The translations under genes and the position numbers were made by a program. From positions 186,001-250,000 of the forward strand of contig JACJYE010000012.1 of the NCBI GenBank assembly GCA_020636255.1: a stretch of DNA of 64,000 nt. The letters are read 5' to 3'. The stretch's first letter is position 1. Every line of letters starts with the position of its first letter. The notes under the pieces were generated by a model. That model searched no databases. It saw nothing but the letters and a program-made list of their open reading frames with translations, and had not been told where the DNA came from. Of the stretch, positions 24,670 to 33,053 are shown piece by piece. Source of the DNA: Lewinellaceae bacterium. GTDB lineage: Bacteria; Bacteroidota; Bacteroidia; Chitinophagales; Saprospiraceae.

Positions 24670-25575
24670 CTACTCTGCCAGCCAGTGCATGATATTCAGC
24701 AGGAGCTGTACATTCCGGCTGGCGGCCGGGTTGTTCATGCCCATAGGCAGGTGGTTGGGGCCTGCCAGTTGGGCGCTGAACATGGCGGCTTCGCCGGAAA
24801 CGACGACTTTGCCCTTGCCGTATTGCCGATAGGCCAACTGATAATACCCCGCTCCCGGAACATAGGGCGTATCCTGGGTGAACGTCCAGGCTTGCTGTGG
24901 CAACAATAAAGTGTACCGCTCATCCAGCCCCAGCACGGGCGCGGCAGACTCGGGGATCATAAAGGCGCTACCGGTGAAGGTGACGATGGAATCTACGGCC
25001 TGGCGGCCGCCTGCGCCCTCGGTTACAGCATTGCTGTATAAAGAGCCTGCCTGACGGGTAAAATATTCTATGCTGCGGTTGCGGCCATCCATGGCAAAAC
25101 AATTGAGGTATTCAAAGCCGAAAGCGCGGCCCAGTTCCTGTGCTGCCCCCGCAAAGGGCATGTGGTCGGCAATGAGGAACAGGCGCCCGCCATCGGCCAC
25201 CCACTGCCTGACGACGGCTATCTCTTCCGGTGTAAAGGCAGAAGGCGTAGGCAGCGCCCACGATTCCGTGTTGGAGGTGTGCAGGGCGTTGGAAACGGCT
25301 AGAATACCAGCTCCTTTTAAGCTTTCCGGGCTGAAAGCCTCGTCCAGGGAGGCCAAACGATAACCATCAGCCTCCAGCACATTGCCGAAGGCGCGGTACC
25401 GCCCGTCGAGGGTATGAAAATTGTTGTGCGCCGCGTCGATCTTCACAACCGGCCCGCTGCCGGGCGAATAATGCGGAGCGCCGATCTCGAAAAAACGGCT
25501 GGTATCCGGTACCTGCTGGGCAGGCAATGCGGCCGACAGCAACAGCAACGGGAACAGAAGGGTGTGTTTTAGCAT
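24670..25575 (-). CDS. Exported DUF4350 (GATase1-like) domain protein
   Basis: The 301-residue protein has a signal peptide (MLKHTLLFPLLLLSAALPAQ) and a fold that resembles DUF4350/GATase1-like proteins: KIDAAHNNFHTLDGRYRAF, then ILAVSNALHTSN, and the EEIAVVRQWVADGGRLFLIADHMP motif. That family is described as unknown function, sometimes linked to envelope maintenance. No catalytic Cys in the glutaminase position is visible. It is convergent with the thioesterase gene (41 bp) and divergent from the BlaI-type repressor, so its promoter region lies against the BlaI operators. Confidence 0.8.
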   Translation of the reverse strand: MLKHTLLFPLLLLSAALPAQQVPDTSRFFEIGAPHYSPGSGPVVKIDAAHNNFHTLDGRYRAFGNVLEADGYRLASLDEAFSPESLKGAGILAVSNALHTSNTESWALPTPSAFTPEEIAVVRQWVADGGRLFLIADHMPFAGAAQELGRAFGFEYLNCFAMDGRNRSIEYFTRQAGSLYSNAVTEGAGGRQAVDSIVTFTGSAFMIPESAAPVLGLDERYTLLLPQQAWTFTQDTPYVPGAGYYQLAYRQYGKGKVVVSGEAAMFSAQLAGPNHLPMGMNNPAASRNVQLLLNIMHWLAE

Positions 25576-25643
25576 GATAGTCAGGTGTTTGATTTCTCTC
25601 GTTTTCTATGTCTGAAAAAAAACCTTAGCACAGGCCTTGCACT

Positions 25644-25659
25644 TACGACAATTGTCGTA
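25644..25659. promoter_or_regulatory. BlaI-type operator 1
   Basis: TACGACAATTGTCGTA is a perfect 16-bp palindrome (TACGAC-N4-GTCGTA). It lies inside the promoter of the repressor gene, between the TTG at 25637 and the -7 box at 25660. It matches the design of BlaI/MecI operators (TACTACA-type palindromes) and is probably bound by the gene product downstream. Confidence 0.8.
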
Positions 25660-25667
25660 TATATTTA
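25660..25667 (+). promoter_or_regulatory. -7 promoter box of the BlaI/BlaR1-type operon
   Basis: TATATTTA (consensus TAnnTTTG, last base differs) is spaced 20 nt from TTG at 25637-25639. The start of transcription would lie near 25674, within the second operator, so repressor binding should block it. Confidence 0.6.
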
Positions 25668-25669
25668 CC

Positions 25670-25685
25670 TACGACAAAAGTCGTA
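25670..25685. promoter_or_regulatory. BlaI-type operator 2
   Basis: TACGACAAAAGTCGTA repeats the same TACGAC-N4-GTCGTA arms with an AAAA centre, 26 bp after operator 1 (start to start) and 5 bp before the start codon. Two sites on nearly the same face of the helix (2.5 turns) suggest cooperative binding of two dimers. Confidence 0.8.
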
Positions 25686-25690
25686 ATAAA

Positions 25691-26083
25691 ATGAAAGAAT
25701 TGCAAGCTTATCAGCCGTCAGATGCTGAACTGGAAATCCTGCAGGTGCTTTGGGAACGGGGAGCGTTGAGCGTACGGGAAGTGCACGAGGCGCTGAGCCA
25801 GGAAAAGTCGGTAGGATACACCACTACCCTCAAGCAGATGCAGCGCATGCTGGACAAAGGCGTACTGGCGCGTACAGAGGAAGGTAAAGTGCACTATTAC
25901 CGGGCGGTGGTGAAAGAAAAGCCGGTGAAACGCTCGCTGGTGCGCCGGCTTATGGATACGGCGTTCGGCGGGTCGGCCGTTGGCATGGCGCTGCATTTGC
26001 TCGGCGAAGAGCAGCCGAGTGCGGAAGAGTTGAAGGATTTGGAGAAGCTCATCGAGCAAATGAAAAAAGAACAAAATGATTAA
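25691..26083 (+). CDS. BlaI/MecI/CopY-family transcriptional repressor
   Basis: The 130-residue protein has the winged-helix BlaI fold: SDAELEILQVLWERGALSVREVHEAL, then the recognition region GYTTTLKQMQRMLDKGVLARTEEGKVHYYRA, and a C-terminal dimerisation tail. BlaI-type repressors are cleaved by a partner M56 protease after a cell-wall signal. The start is the ATG at 25691, directly after operator 2. The stop overlaps the start of the M56 protease gene by 8 bp (26076-26083), so the two are translationally coupled. Confidence 0.95.
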   Translation: MKELQAYQPSDAELEILQVLWERGALSVREVHEALSQEKSVGYTTTLKQMQRMLDKGVLARTEEGKVHYYRAVVKEKPVKRSLVRRLMDTAFGGSAVGMALHLLGEEQPSAEELKDLEKLIEQMKKEQND

Positions 26084-27674
26084 CTGGGTTTCCTCCGATG
26101 CCTGGGCCCATGCGCTGGGCTGGGCGATCCTGCACTCTCTTTGGCAATCGGCGCTCATCAGCGGTATAGGCCTGGTAGGGCTGCGGCTCATGCGGCGCCG
26201 GCTGGCAGCGAACATCCAGTACGGGTTTGCCGTCGGGCTGCTGCTCGCCGCTGCCGTTTTGTTCGCCGCTACGGCCGCAGGATACTTTGCCCACCCTGCC
26301 AGCCCCGAGCCTGCTATCACCAGTAATATTACGGGGCCAGACACTGCCGCGCTATCGCCGGCAGCGCCGGCGGAAGCGGCGTGGAACAGGCCTATGTCCA
26401 CCCGGATAGAACGCCATTTACGCTGGCTGGTGATGGCCTGGTCGCTGGGTGTGCTTATACTGGGAGCCCGCCAGTTGGGATTTTACTTCTTCATCACCCA
26501 ACTGAAATACCTCGGGCTAAGCAGGCCGGAGGAAAAATGGCTGCAAATGCTCGACAGCCTACAACAAAGATATGGCCTCGCGCGCGCCATCCGGTTCTTT
26601 GAATCGGCGCTGGCGAAGGATATGATGGTGGTGGGGCATTTCAAACCCTACATCCTCGCCCCCGTAGGCCTGATGGCCGGGCTTACGCCCGCGCAGGTGG
26701 AAGCCTTACTGTTGCACGAGCTGGCCCACATCCGGCGCAATGACTTCCTCGTCAACCTGCTGCTGTGTTTATTAGAGGTATTGCTCTTCTACCACCCTGG
26801 CGTGTGGTGGCTTTCCCGGCGCATCAGGCAGCTGCGCGAGGAATGCTGCGACAACCAGGTGCTGAGTACCGGCGCGAACCGATACGATTATGCTGAAGCA
26901 CTGGCCCGGGCTGCGCGATTTTCTCAAACTTCCAAATACCCTTTAGTCATGGCTGCAAGTTCCCATTTTGCACAGCGTATCCATCGCCTGCTGCAACCCT
27001 CCCCTGAAAAAACGCTACAGGTTTCCAGGCCCATAGCCCTGTCTGTAGCCGTACTGTTGTTCCTGAGCCTGGCCGCTTTTACCGGTGTACTGCTGGGCGG
27101 CCAGCATACGGTAAGTATCGCCGCCGACAAGATGAACGTCCTCTACATCGGCGTAGACAACCCGCTGACCATTGCCGTGGCGGGCATCCCCAATGAACAG
27201 GTGGAGGTAAAAAGCGAAGACGTAACGCTACTGAAAACCGGAGAAGGGCGCTATAATGCCCGCCCGAAAAAAGAAGGCAAGGTGGCGATCAGCGTAAGCG
27301 GCAACGGGCTGCCGCAAACGGACGTCGTTTTCCGCTCCAAACGCCTGCCCGACCCTCTGGCCACCCTTCAGGGCAGGACAGGAGGCAATATGAACATCGA
27401 GCAATTCCGCCAGTCTGTAGGCCTGGAGGCCAAAATGATGAATCTGGAATTTGACGCTTCCTGTAAGGTCCTCTCCTACAATTTCATCCACGTGCCCCCC
27501 AAGCAGGACCCCGTCGAGGTCGTCATGCATGGCCCGGCCTTTACAGATACGGCCAAAAAGGTGGCTAGCCAGGCAGAATCCGGTTCTGTCTACTACTTCG
27601 ACAACGTCCTGTGCGAATGCCCTGGCGACGAAGCGCCGAGGCAGGTCAATTCGCTGGTGTTTAAAGTCAAGTAG
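26076..27674 (+). CDS. BlaR1-like M56 membrane metalloprotease
   Basis: The 532-residue protein carries N-terminal membrane helices (GWAILHSLWQSALISGIGLVGL and the next at 50-72), the zinc site H214-E-L-A-H218 within EALLLHELAHIRRND, the LEVLLFYHPGVWWLSRRIRQLREECCDN segment with the third ligand Glu, and a last membrane helix near 335. BlaR1 proteins use this site to start cleavage of BlaI. The C-terminal approximately 180 residues are not a penicillin-binding sensor domain: no SxxK or KTG is present. So the signal is probably not a direct beta-lactam. It is coupled to the repressor by an 8-bp overlap. Confidence 0.92.
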   Translation: MINWVSSDAWAHALGWAILHSLWQSALISGIGLVGLRLMRRRLAANIQYGFAVGLLLAAAVLFAATAAGYFAHPASPEPAITSNITGPDTAALSPAAPAEAAWNRPMSTRIERHLRWLVMAWSLGVLILGARQLGFYFFITQLKYLGLSRPEEKWLQMLDSLQQRYGLARAIRFFESALAKDMMVVGHFKPYILAPVGLMAGLTPAQVEALLLHELAHIRRNDFLVNLLLCLLEVLLFYHPGVWWLSRRIRQLREECCDNQVLSTGANRYDYAEALARAARFSQTSKYPLVMAASSHFAQRIHRLLQPSPEKTLQVSRPIALSVAVLLFLSLAAFTGVLLGGQHTVSIAADKMNVLYIGVDNPLTIAVAGIPNEQVEVKSEDVTLLKTGEGRYNARPKKEGKVAISVSGNGLPQTDVVFRSKRLPDPLATLQGRTGGNMNIEQFRQSVGLEAKMMNLEFDASCKVLSYNFIHVPPKQDPVEVVMHGPAFTDTAKKVASQAESGSVYYFDNVLCECPGDEAPRQVNSLVFKVK

Positions 27675-27951
27675 CAGGAAAACGGGCCTCCGGCCCGTTC
27701 CCGGGGCCTCTATGCCTCTGGGACGGGCCAGAGGCCCGTCTTCCGGGCAGGATAACGGGCCTCCGGCACGTCCCCGCGAGGAGGCCGGCCAGGAGGCCCG
27801 CTTCCCTTGACTGATTTTTCCTGGGGACGGGCCAGAGGCCCGCCTTCCGGGCAGGATAACGGGCCTCCGGCACGTCCCCGCGAGGAGGCCGGCCAGGAGG
27901 CCCGCTTCCCTTGACTGATTTTTCCTGGGGACGGGCCAGAGGCCCGCCTTC
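27675..27951. repeat. GGGCCAGAGGCCC hairpin array with two tandem 104-bp units
   Basis: Units at 27741-27844 and 27845-27948 are near-identical and each contains CGGGCCTCCGG, GAGGCCGGCCAGGAGGCC and GGGCCAGAGGCCCG hairpins plus a TGATTTTTCC stretch. An incomplete unit with GGGCCTCCGGCCC and GGGCCAGAGGCCC precedes them from 27682. The array fills the gap between two convergent genes and probably ends both messages. The core hairpin is shared with the 42-bp array at 20991. Confidence 0.85.
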
Positions 27952-30900
27952 CTATTGCTTACCGTAGTCCATTTTCATCCCCGGCGTATAGGGCGCGCCG
28001 GCGGCGGCCATATCGGCTTCCAGGGCCCTGAGCTTCTCGTCCACCAGTTGGTTGATCTGTGCAGCCAGGGGTTTGAATTCCTTTCGGGTGATGCGCAGGC
28101 TTTCCCGCTGGGTTTCGGTGGGCGCTGAGGTGGAGCCTATCATGGAATAGATCAGCCCGCTCATGCGGCCCAAGAGGCCGGGCTCAGCCCCTTTGTCGAT
28201 CTGGGTGGCGGTAGCATCGCCGTACAGGGCTTGCCTGATGCCGCGAAACTCCTCTTTCAGGGCCAGCAGGCGGCCAAACAGGCCTTCGGTAGGCGTAGGC
28301 GTCACTTCCAGGGCCTTCTCCAGCATCTCCATGCGGTTATCGGCTTCGTTCACCCGGCGGGTGAAGCCGCTGAACACGCGGTTGAATTCGTGTACTTCCT
28401 CCTGGAAGGCAACCAGGGCGGCGCGGTCTTCGGCGGGCAGCGTGACGCCGCCGAGCGTCTGCAGGCGGAAAGGCTGTGGGCCAACGAGGGCCGTCATTTC
28501 ACCGTTCACATACTTATCCAGCGAAACCGTGTATTCCCCCGGCATGGCCAGGATGCCGCCGTCTTTGTTTCCGGAAGTGGACGAGCGCACCGGACGGGTA
28601 GAAGGCTGGCGCCCATCCCAGGTGATGCGCTGCACTCCTTTGGAAACGCCGGCGCGCAGCTTGCGCACCACGCCTCCGTCGGTGTCGCGGATCGTGAACA
28701 GCAGATAGGGCGCTTCTTCTTTTTCCTCGGCCTTCAACTCTTCATACGTCGGATAGCGGATGGGTTCGCCGTCCTTGATCTTCTTTTTCTCTTCCTCGCG
28801 CCGCTTTTCCTGAAGCGTCTTGGCCTCCTCTTTGACGTAATAGGTAAAGGAAGCTCCAATGGGCGGGTTGTCGGCGATGAAGAAATTGTCGCCCTGATAG
28901 CTCTTGCCCCTTCCGCCGACCTGCTCTTTCTCGATAAAGATCAGGCCATCTTTAATGGGGAAAATGCTCGCTTCGGCTTCCATCGCCTTTTCGCTGATGC
29001 CCCGCAGCGGCGAATAATCATCGAGCACGTAGAAGCCACGGCCAAAGGTGGCCAGCACCAGAGCGTCATCCCTTTTCTGGATCGCGATATCGCGCACGGC
29101 GATGGTGGGCAGGCCGCCCTTGAGCTGTTTCCAGTGGGCGCCGCCGTCGTTGGAGAAGAAGCAGCCGAATTCGGTGCCGACGAACAGCAGGCCGGAGGCT
29201 ACATGGTCTTCGGCAATGGCATAGACAGAGCCGCGTTCGGGAAGGGTATTGCTGATGTTCATCCACGTCCGGCCCTTGTCGGTACTTTTGTAGAGGTAGG
29301 GTTTGAAGTCGCCGTACTTGTGGTGGTTGAACGCGGCATACACGACATTCTCATCGTGTTGGGAAGCCAGCAGGTAGTTGACGTAGGTGCGTTCCGGAGC
29401 GCCAGGGATGTCGTTGACATCCACCTTGGCCCAGTTCTGGCCGCCGTCCTGGGTTATCTGTATCAGGCCATCGTCGGTGCCGGCATACAGCAGGTTTTCG
29501 TTTTTGGGGCTTTCCGAAAAAGCGACGATCGTGCCGTAGGGAGAAGTCGAAGCGTTTTTAGCTACCGCATCTATACTCTGCACCCGCCCCATCACCGGCA
29601 GGGCATTCCGGTCGAGCTGCCGGGTCAGGTCGGGGCTGATGACGGACCAGGCGTTGCCGCGGTTTTCGCTGCGGAACAGTTTGTTGGCGGCAAAATACAG
29701 GCGGGTAGGCTGGTGGGTGGAAACGGCCAGCGGCGCATCCCAGTTCCAGCGGTACTCATCTTCGCCTTCCCGCGGTTCGGGCTGAATGCCGGTTTCTTCC
29801 CCACTTTTCCGGTCGTATCGCACCAGCCCGCCGTACTGGTGCTGGGCATACACGATATCGGGGTTATTGGGGTCGATCTGTGATTCGAAGCCATCGCCCC
29901 CATGCGTAGTGAACCAATCGGCGTTGACGATGCCGCTGGCACTTTGCGTGCGCGACGGGCCGCCGAGGCTCCAGTTATCCTGGGTGCCGCCGTAGATGTA
30001 AAAGAAGGGCAGGCTGTTGTCCACCGCCACTTTATAGAATTGGGTGACCGGCAGGTTATCTTTAAAGTTCCAGGTTTTGCCGGCATCGAAGCTATCGTAG
30101 ATGCCGCCGTCGCAGCCGACGAGGAAATAGGTAGGCTGTTGCGGGTCGACCCACATGGCGTGGTTGTCGACGTGTTTGTGCTCTTCTCCCAGCGGTTCGA
30201 AGTTTTTGCCGCCATTCTGCGTCCAGTGCAGGTAGGTATCCATTGCGAACACGACATCGGGCTCAGTAGGATGGGCAACGATCTCGATGTAATAATTACC
30301 TGAAGTGGAATAGCCACTGCGTTTTTCCCAGGAAGCACCGCGGTTGGTAGAGCGGAAAAAGCCGCCTTTATCCTGGGCTGCTTCCACCATAGCGTAGATT
30401 ACTTCCGGGTCGGCTGGGGAGATGGCCAGCCCGATGCGGCCCAGGTCGACAGAAGGCAGCCCTTTATTGGCCTTTTCCCAGGTTTTGCCGCCATCGGTAG
30501 TCTTGTAGATGCCACTACCCGGGCCGCCGCTGACGTAGGTGAAAACGTGGCGGCGGCGCTGATGGGCTGCTGCGTAAAGCAGGTCGGGATTGCGGGGGTC
30601 CATGACGAGGTCGGCAATCCCTGTATTTTCATCGATCGTCAGGACGGCATCCCAGGTCTTGCCGCCGTCGGTGGTTTTGTAAACACCCCGGTCGCCGCCC
30701 TCGCTCCACAGGGGCCCGCCAGCGGCTACGTATACGACGCGCGAGTCGCGGGGGTCGACGATGATCTTGCTGATGTGCTCTGAGTTTTTCAGGCCCATAT
30801 TTTTCCAGCTCTTGCCGCCGTCTTCCGACTTGTATATGCCATCGCCATAGGCTACGGAGCGCTGGTTGTTGTTCTCGCCGGAGCCCACCCACACCACGTT

Positions 30901-31245
30901 CGTGTTGTTGGGGTCGAGCGTAATGCAGCCGATAGAATAGGAACCTTCGCCGTCGAAGAGGGGCTCGTAGGTGGTGCCGGCATTCTCCGTTTTCCATACG
31001 CCGCCCGACGAAGTAGCGACATAGTAGATGCTGCGGTTGTCGGGATGCACCGCAAAATCGGATATCCGGCCTGAAGTGAGCGCCGGGCCGACGGAACGGA
31101 ATTTCAGGCCTGACAGGGATAAAGTATCTAGATAGTGCTTGGGTTGTTCTTCCTTATCCTTTTCTTTTTTTGCTTTTTGTGCCGATGCCGGCAAAGCCAG
31201 AGAAAGCGACAGGAAGAGCAACAGGAGGGTCTTTACTTTACTCAT
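27952..31245 (-). CDS. Secreted sortilin/VPS10-like beta-propeller (BNR repeat) protein
   Basis: The approximately 1097-residue protein has a signal peptide (MSKVKTLLLLFLSLSLALPASAQ). It then has a long run of BNR/Asp-box repeats with S-x-D-G-G-x-x-W cores (SEDGGKSWKN, TTDGGKTWDA, TTDGGKTWEK, DAGKTWNF, SENRGNAWSV, TQDGGQNWAK, STDKGRTWMN, SNDGGAHWKQ). These form one or two propellers as in sortilin VPS10 domains and xyloglucanase-type GH74 proteins. The C-terminal third (EKRREEEKKKIKDGE and following) holds an Ig-like region and a helical tail. Catalytic residues for a GH74 enzyme could not be placed. ATG 31245 is set by the signal peptide. No T9SS tail is seen. Confidence 0.87.
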   Translation of the reverse strand: MSKVKTLLLLFLSLSLALPASAQKAKKEKDKEEQPKHYLDTLSLSGLKFRSVGPALTSGRISDFAVHPDNRSIYYVATSSGGVWKTENAGTTYEPLFDGEGSYSIGCITLDPNNTNVVWVGSGENNNQRSVAYGDGIYKSEDGGKSWKNMGLKNSEHISKIIVDPRDSRVVYVAAGGPLWSEGGDRGVYKTTDGGKTWDAVLTIDENTGIADLVMDPRNPDLLYAAAHQRRRHVFTYVSGGPGSGIYKTTDGGKTWEKANKGLPSVDLGRIGLAISPADPEVIYAMVEAAQDKGGFFRSTNRGASWEKRSGYSTSGNYYIEIVAHPTEPDVVFAMDTYLHWTQNGGKNFEPLGEEHKHVDNHAMWVDPQQPTYFLVGCDGGIYDSFDAGKTWNFKDNLPVTQFYKVAVDNSLPFFYIYGGTQDNWSLGGPSRTQSASGIVNADWFTTHGGDGFESQIDPNNPDIVYAQHQYGGLVRYDRKSGEETGIQPEPREGEDEYRWNWDAPLAVSTHQPTRLYFAANKLFRSENRGNAWSVISPDLTRQLDRNALPVMGRVQSIDAVAKNASTSPYGTIVAFSESPKNENLLYAGTDDGLIQITQDGGQNWAKVDVNDIPGAPERTYVNYLLASQHDENVVYAAFNHHKYGDFKPYLYKSTDKGRTWMNISNTLPERGSVYAIAEDHVASGLLFVGTEFGCFFSNDGGAHWKQLKGGLPTIAVRDIAIQKRDDALVLATFGRGFYVLDDYSPLRGISEKAMEAEASIFPIKDGLIFIEKEQVGGRGKSYQGDNFFIADNPPIGASFTYYVKEEAKTLQEKRREEEKKKIKDGEPIRYPTYEELKAEEKEEAPYLLFTIRDTDGGVVRKLRAGVSKGVQRITWDGRQPSTRPVRSSTSGNKDGGILAMPGEYTVSLDKYVNGEMTALVGPQPFRLQTLGGVTLPAEDRAALVAFQEEVHEFNRVFSGFTRRVNEADNRMEMLEKALEVTPTPTEGLFGRLLALKEEFRGIRQALYGDATATQIDKGAEPGLLGRMSGLIYSMIGSTSAPTETQRESLRITRKEFKPLAAQINQLVDEKLRALEADMAAAGAPYTPGMKMDYGKQ

Positions 31246-31386
31246 GGTTAGGAATCTTTTGATAAGTAACAATCAAAAAATATCTCCACTGGAGAACTTA
31301 TTTTTTGAACATAGCTAAGGGCATTAAATGTAGGAAGAAATGCCCTGCCCGGCAAGCATAGCCACTTCATAGATGGCGGCATTTCC

Positions 31387-31394
31387 TATATTTG
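31387..31394 (+). promoter_or_regulatory. -7 promoter box for the cation/proton antiporter
   Basis: TATATTTG matches the TAnnTTTG consensus exactly, 19 bp upstream of the chosen ATG (31413). The -33 element is not clear. Confidence 0.5.
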
Positions 31395-31412
31395 CAGCAA
31401 ACCTGCAAAATT

Positions 31413-32657
31413 ATGGGCCTGTACGCCATCATCACAATCCTGATCGTCCTCTCCGCCCTGTTCGGCTACCTCAACGTGCGCTTTCTGAAATTGCCCACCA
31501 CTATTGGGCTGATGATCATCTCTCTGGCCTTCTCGCTGCTGGCAATGGCCCTTGCCCCGGCCTTCCCTGCCCTGCTGGCATGGGAATCGAACCTCATCCG
31601 GCAGGTCGACTTCCAGAAAGTGCTGATGGAGGGCATGCTGAGCTTTTTGCTATTTGCCGGCGCCCTGCATGTCGATTTCCAGCAAATGAAGGCACAACGA
31701 TGGCCGATCATCCTGTTTGCCACCCTGGGCGTCATCGCATCCACCTTTCTCATCGGCGCGGTGATGTATGGGGTATTTCGGATGTTATCCCTGGATATCA
31801 ATTTTATCTATTGCCTGTTGTTCGGGGCGCTCATATCCCCCACCGACCCTATCGCCGTCCTGGGTATCTTAAAAAAAGCGGGGGTGCCCAAAAAGCTGGA
31901 GGCCAAGATCGTTGGGGAAAGCCTATTCAATGACGGCATCGGCGTCGTCGTTTTCATCACCATTTTTCAGATCGCTGCTGCCGGTGAAGGCCATATCGAG
32001 CCCTCGCATATCGGCCTGCTCTTTCTCGAAGAAGTCGGAGGCGGTATCGCGCTGGGCCTGGGGCTGGGTTACCTGGCCTACTACCTGATGCGTACGATCG
32101 ACCATTATGAAGTAGAGGTGCTCGTCACGCTCGCACTGGTCATGGGAGGATATCTGCTGGCCAGCACGCTGCATTTTTCCGGCCCCCTCACCGTTGTCGT
32201 CGCCGGGCTGATGGTCGGGCACGAGCGGTTCCGCACCTCTTCCATGTCTGAAACGACCGAGCATTACGTCGATAAGTTCTGGGAGCTGATGGATGTATTG
32301 TTCAATGCCCTGCTGTTCGTCCTCATCGGGCTCGAGATCCTCGTGTTACCTTTCGAGCGCCCTTATCTGCTGGCGGGCCTGCTGGCCATCCCCGTCGTGC
32401 TGCTGGCCCGGGCCGGTTCGCTGGCCCTGCCCATCGAGCTGTTCCGGCGCAAGCTCGAATTCGTTCCCAATACCAACCTCATTATGACCTGGGGCGGATT
32501 GAGGGGCGGCATTTCCATTGCGCTGGCCCTCTCCCTGGAGGAGTATATGGCCCGCACCCCATTGCTTACGATCACTTACGTAGTGGTGATTTTCTCTATT
32601 ATCGTTCAGGGGTTGACGGTTGGGAAGCTGGCAGGCAAACAAACCCTCAGATATTAA
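31413..32657 (+). CDS. CPA1-family Na+(K+)/H+ antiporter
   Basis: The 414-residue protein has about twelve hydrophobic helices and the CPA1 (NhaP-like) ion-site motifs: [19 protein letters not shown] (the TDP motif) and [14 protein letters not shown] (the ND pair that binds cation and proton). It exchanges cytoplasmic Na+ or K+ for protons across the inner membrane, which fits a cell that pumps Na+ by NQR. ATG 31413 is chosen because the hydrophobic first helix ([19 protein letters not shown]) begins there; a TTG 21 bp upstream is less likely. It is a single gene, with an A/T hairpin at its 3' end. Confidence 0.92.
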   Translation: MGLYAIITILIVLSALFGYLNVRFLKLPTTIGLMIISLAFSLLAMALAPAFPALLAWESNLIRQVDFQKVLMEGMLSFLLFAGALHVDFQQMKAQRWPIILFATLGVIASTFLIGAVMYGVFRMLSLDINFIYCLLFGALISPTDPIAVLGILKKAGVPKKLEAKIVGESLFNDGIGVVVFITIFQIAAAGEGHIEPSHIGLLFLEEVGGGIALGLGLGYLAYYLMRTIDHYEVEVLVTLALVMGGYLLASTLHFSGPLTVVVAGLMVGHERFRTSSMSETTEHYVDKFWELMDVLFNALLFVLIGLEILVLPFERPYLLAGLLAIPVVLLARAGSLALPIELFRRKLEFVPNTNLIMTWGGLRGGISIALALSLEEYMARTPLLTITYVVVIFSIIVQGLTVGKLAGKQTLRY

Positions 32658-32683
32658 AAAAACACGCATAGATTGTTTTTTTA
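32655..32683. terminator. A/T hairpin at the end of the antiporter gene
   Basis: TAAAAAAACA (32655-32664) pairs perfectly with TGTTTTTTTA (32674-32683) around a 9-nt loop and overlaps the stop codon. The T run gives a terminator-like tail in plus orientation. Confidence 0.55.
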
Positions 32684-32703
32684 ATGAAAACGCATTATAT
32701 TTG
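32673..32703 (+). promoter_or_regulatory. Bacteroidota promoter for the subtilase leader
   Basis: TTG at 32673-32675 and TATATTTG at 32696-32703 are 20 nt apart, matching the TTG-N19/20-TAnnTTTG promoter. The transcript would begin near 32710, giving a leader of about 345 nt before the subtilase start at 33054. Confidence 0.65.
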
Positions 32704-32881
32704 CCATGTATATGATTCTTTTGTGTCTGTAATAAACTAGCTATCCATTCGTACTCCCTGAGAAAACTCCATGCACAAACACTGTGCTGTATCCATGAGA
32801 ATGGCCACTATGCCATCGAATGATAATTCTCCATTTCAACGTGTAATTCCCAACACCAATGTTATAACGGCAAACTCACTT

Positions 32882-32996
32882 GCCGGGTTATGCTTTGAAT
32901 TCCCCCCTTCAAAGCAAGGATATCGATTTTGAAGCGGCTACATACCCAAACATAAGTAATCAGCAAGGGAAGACGGCTTCCCAACTATAACCCGGC
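32882..32996 (+). ncRNA. Structured 5' leader with a possible three-way junction before the subtilase gene
   Basis: The closing stem GCCGGGTTAT (32882-32891)/ATAACCCGGC (32987-32996) is a perfect 10 bp. Inside it are a stem GCTTTGAA/TTCAAAGC (32892-32915, 8 bp) directly stacked on the first, and GGGAAG-ACGG-CTTCCC (32967-32982). About 51 nt of single strand lies between the two. Directly before the start codon there is a further hairpin, GCTATAC-N6-GTATAGC (33031-33050). The arrangement suggests a cis-regulatory RNA; no known riboswitch class was recognised. Confidence 0.5.
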
Positions 32997-33053
32997 GGCC
33001 CTGTGTGGTTTTTTACTCAGATCATGGGCCGCTATACAAACAAGTATAGCACA

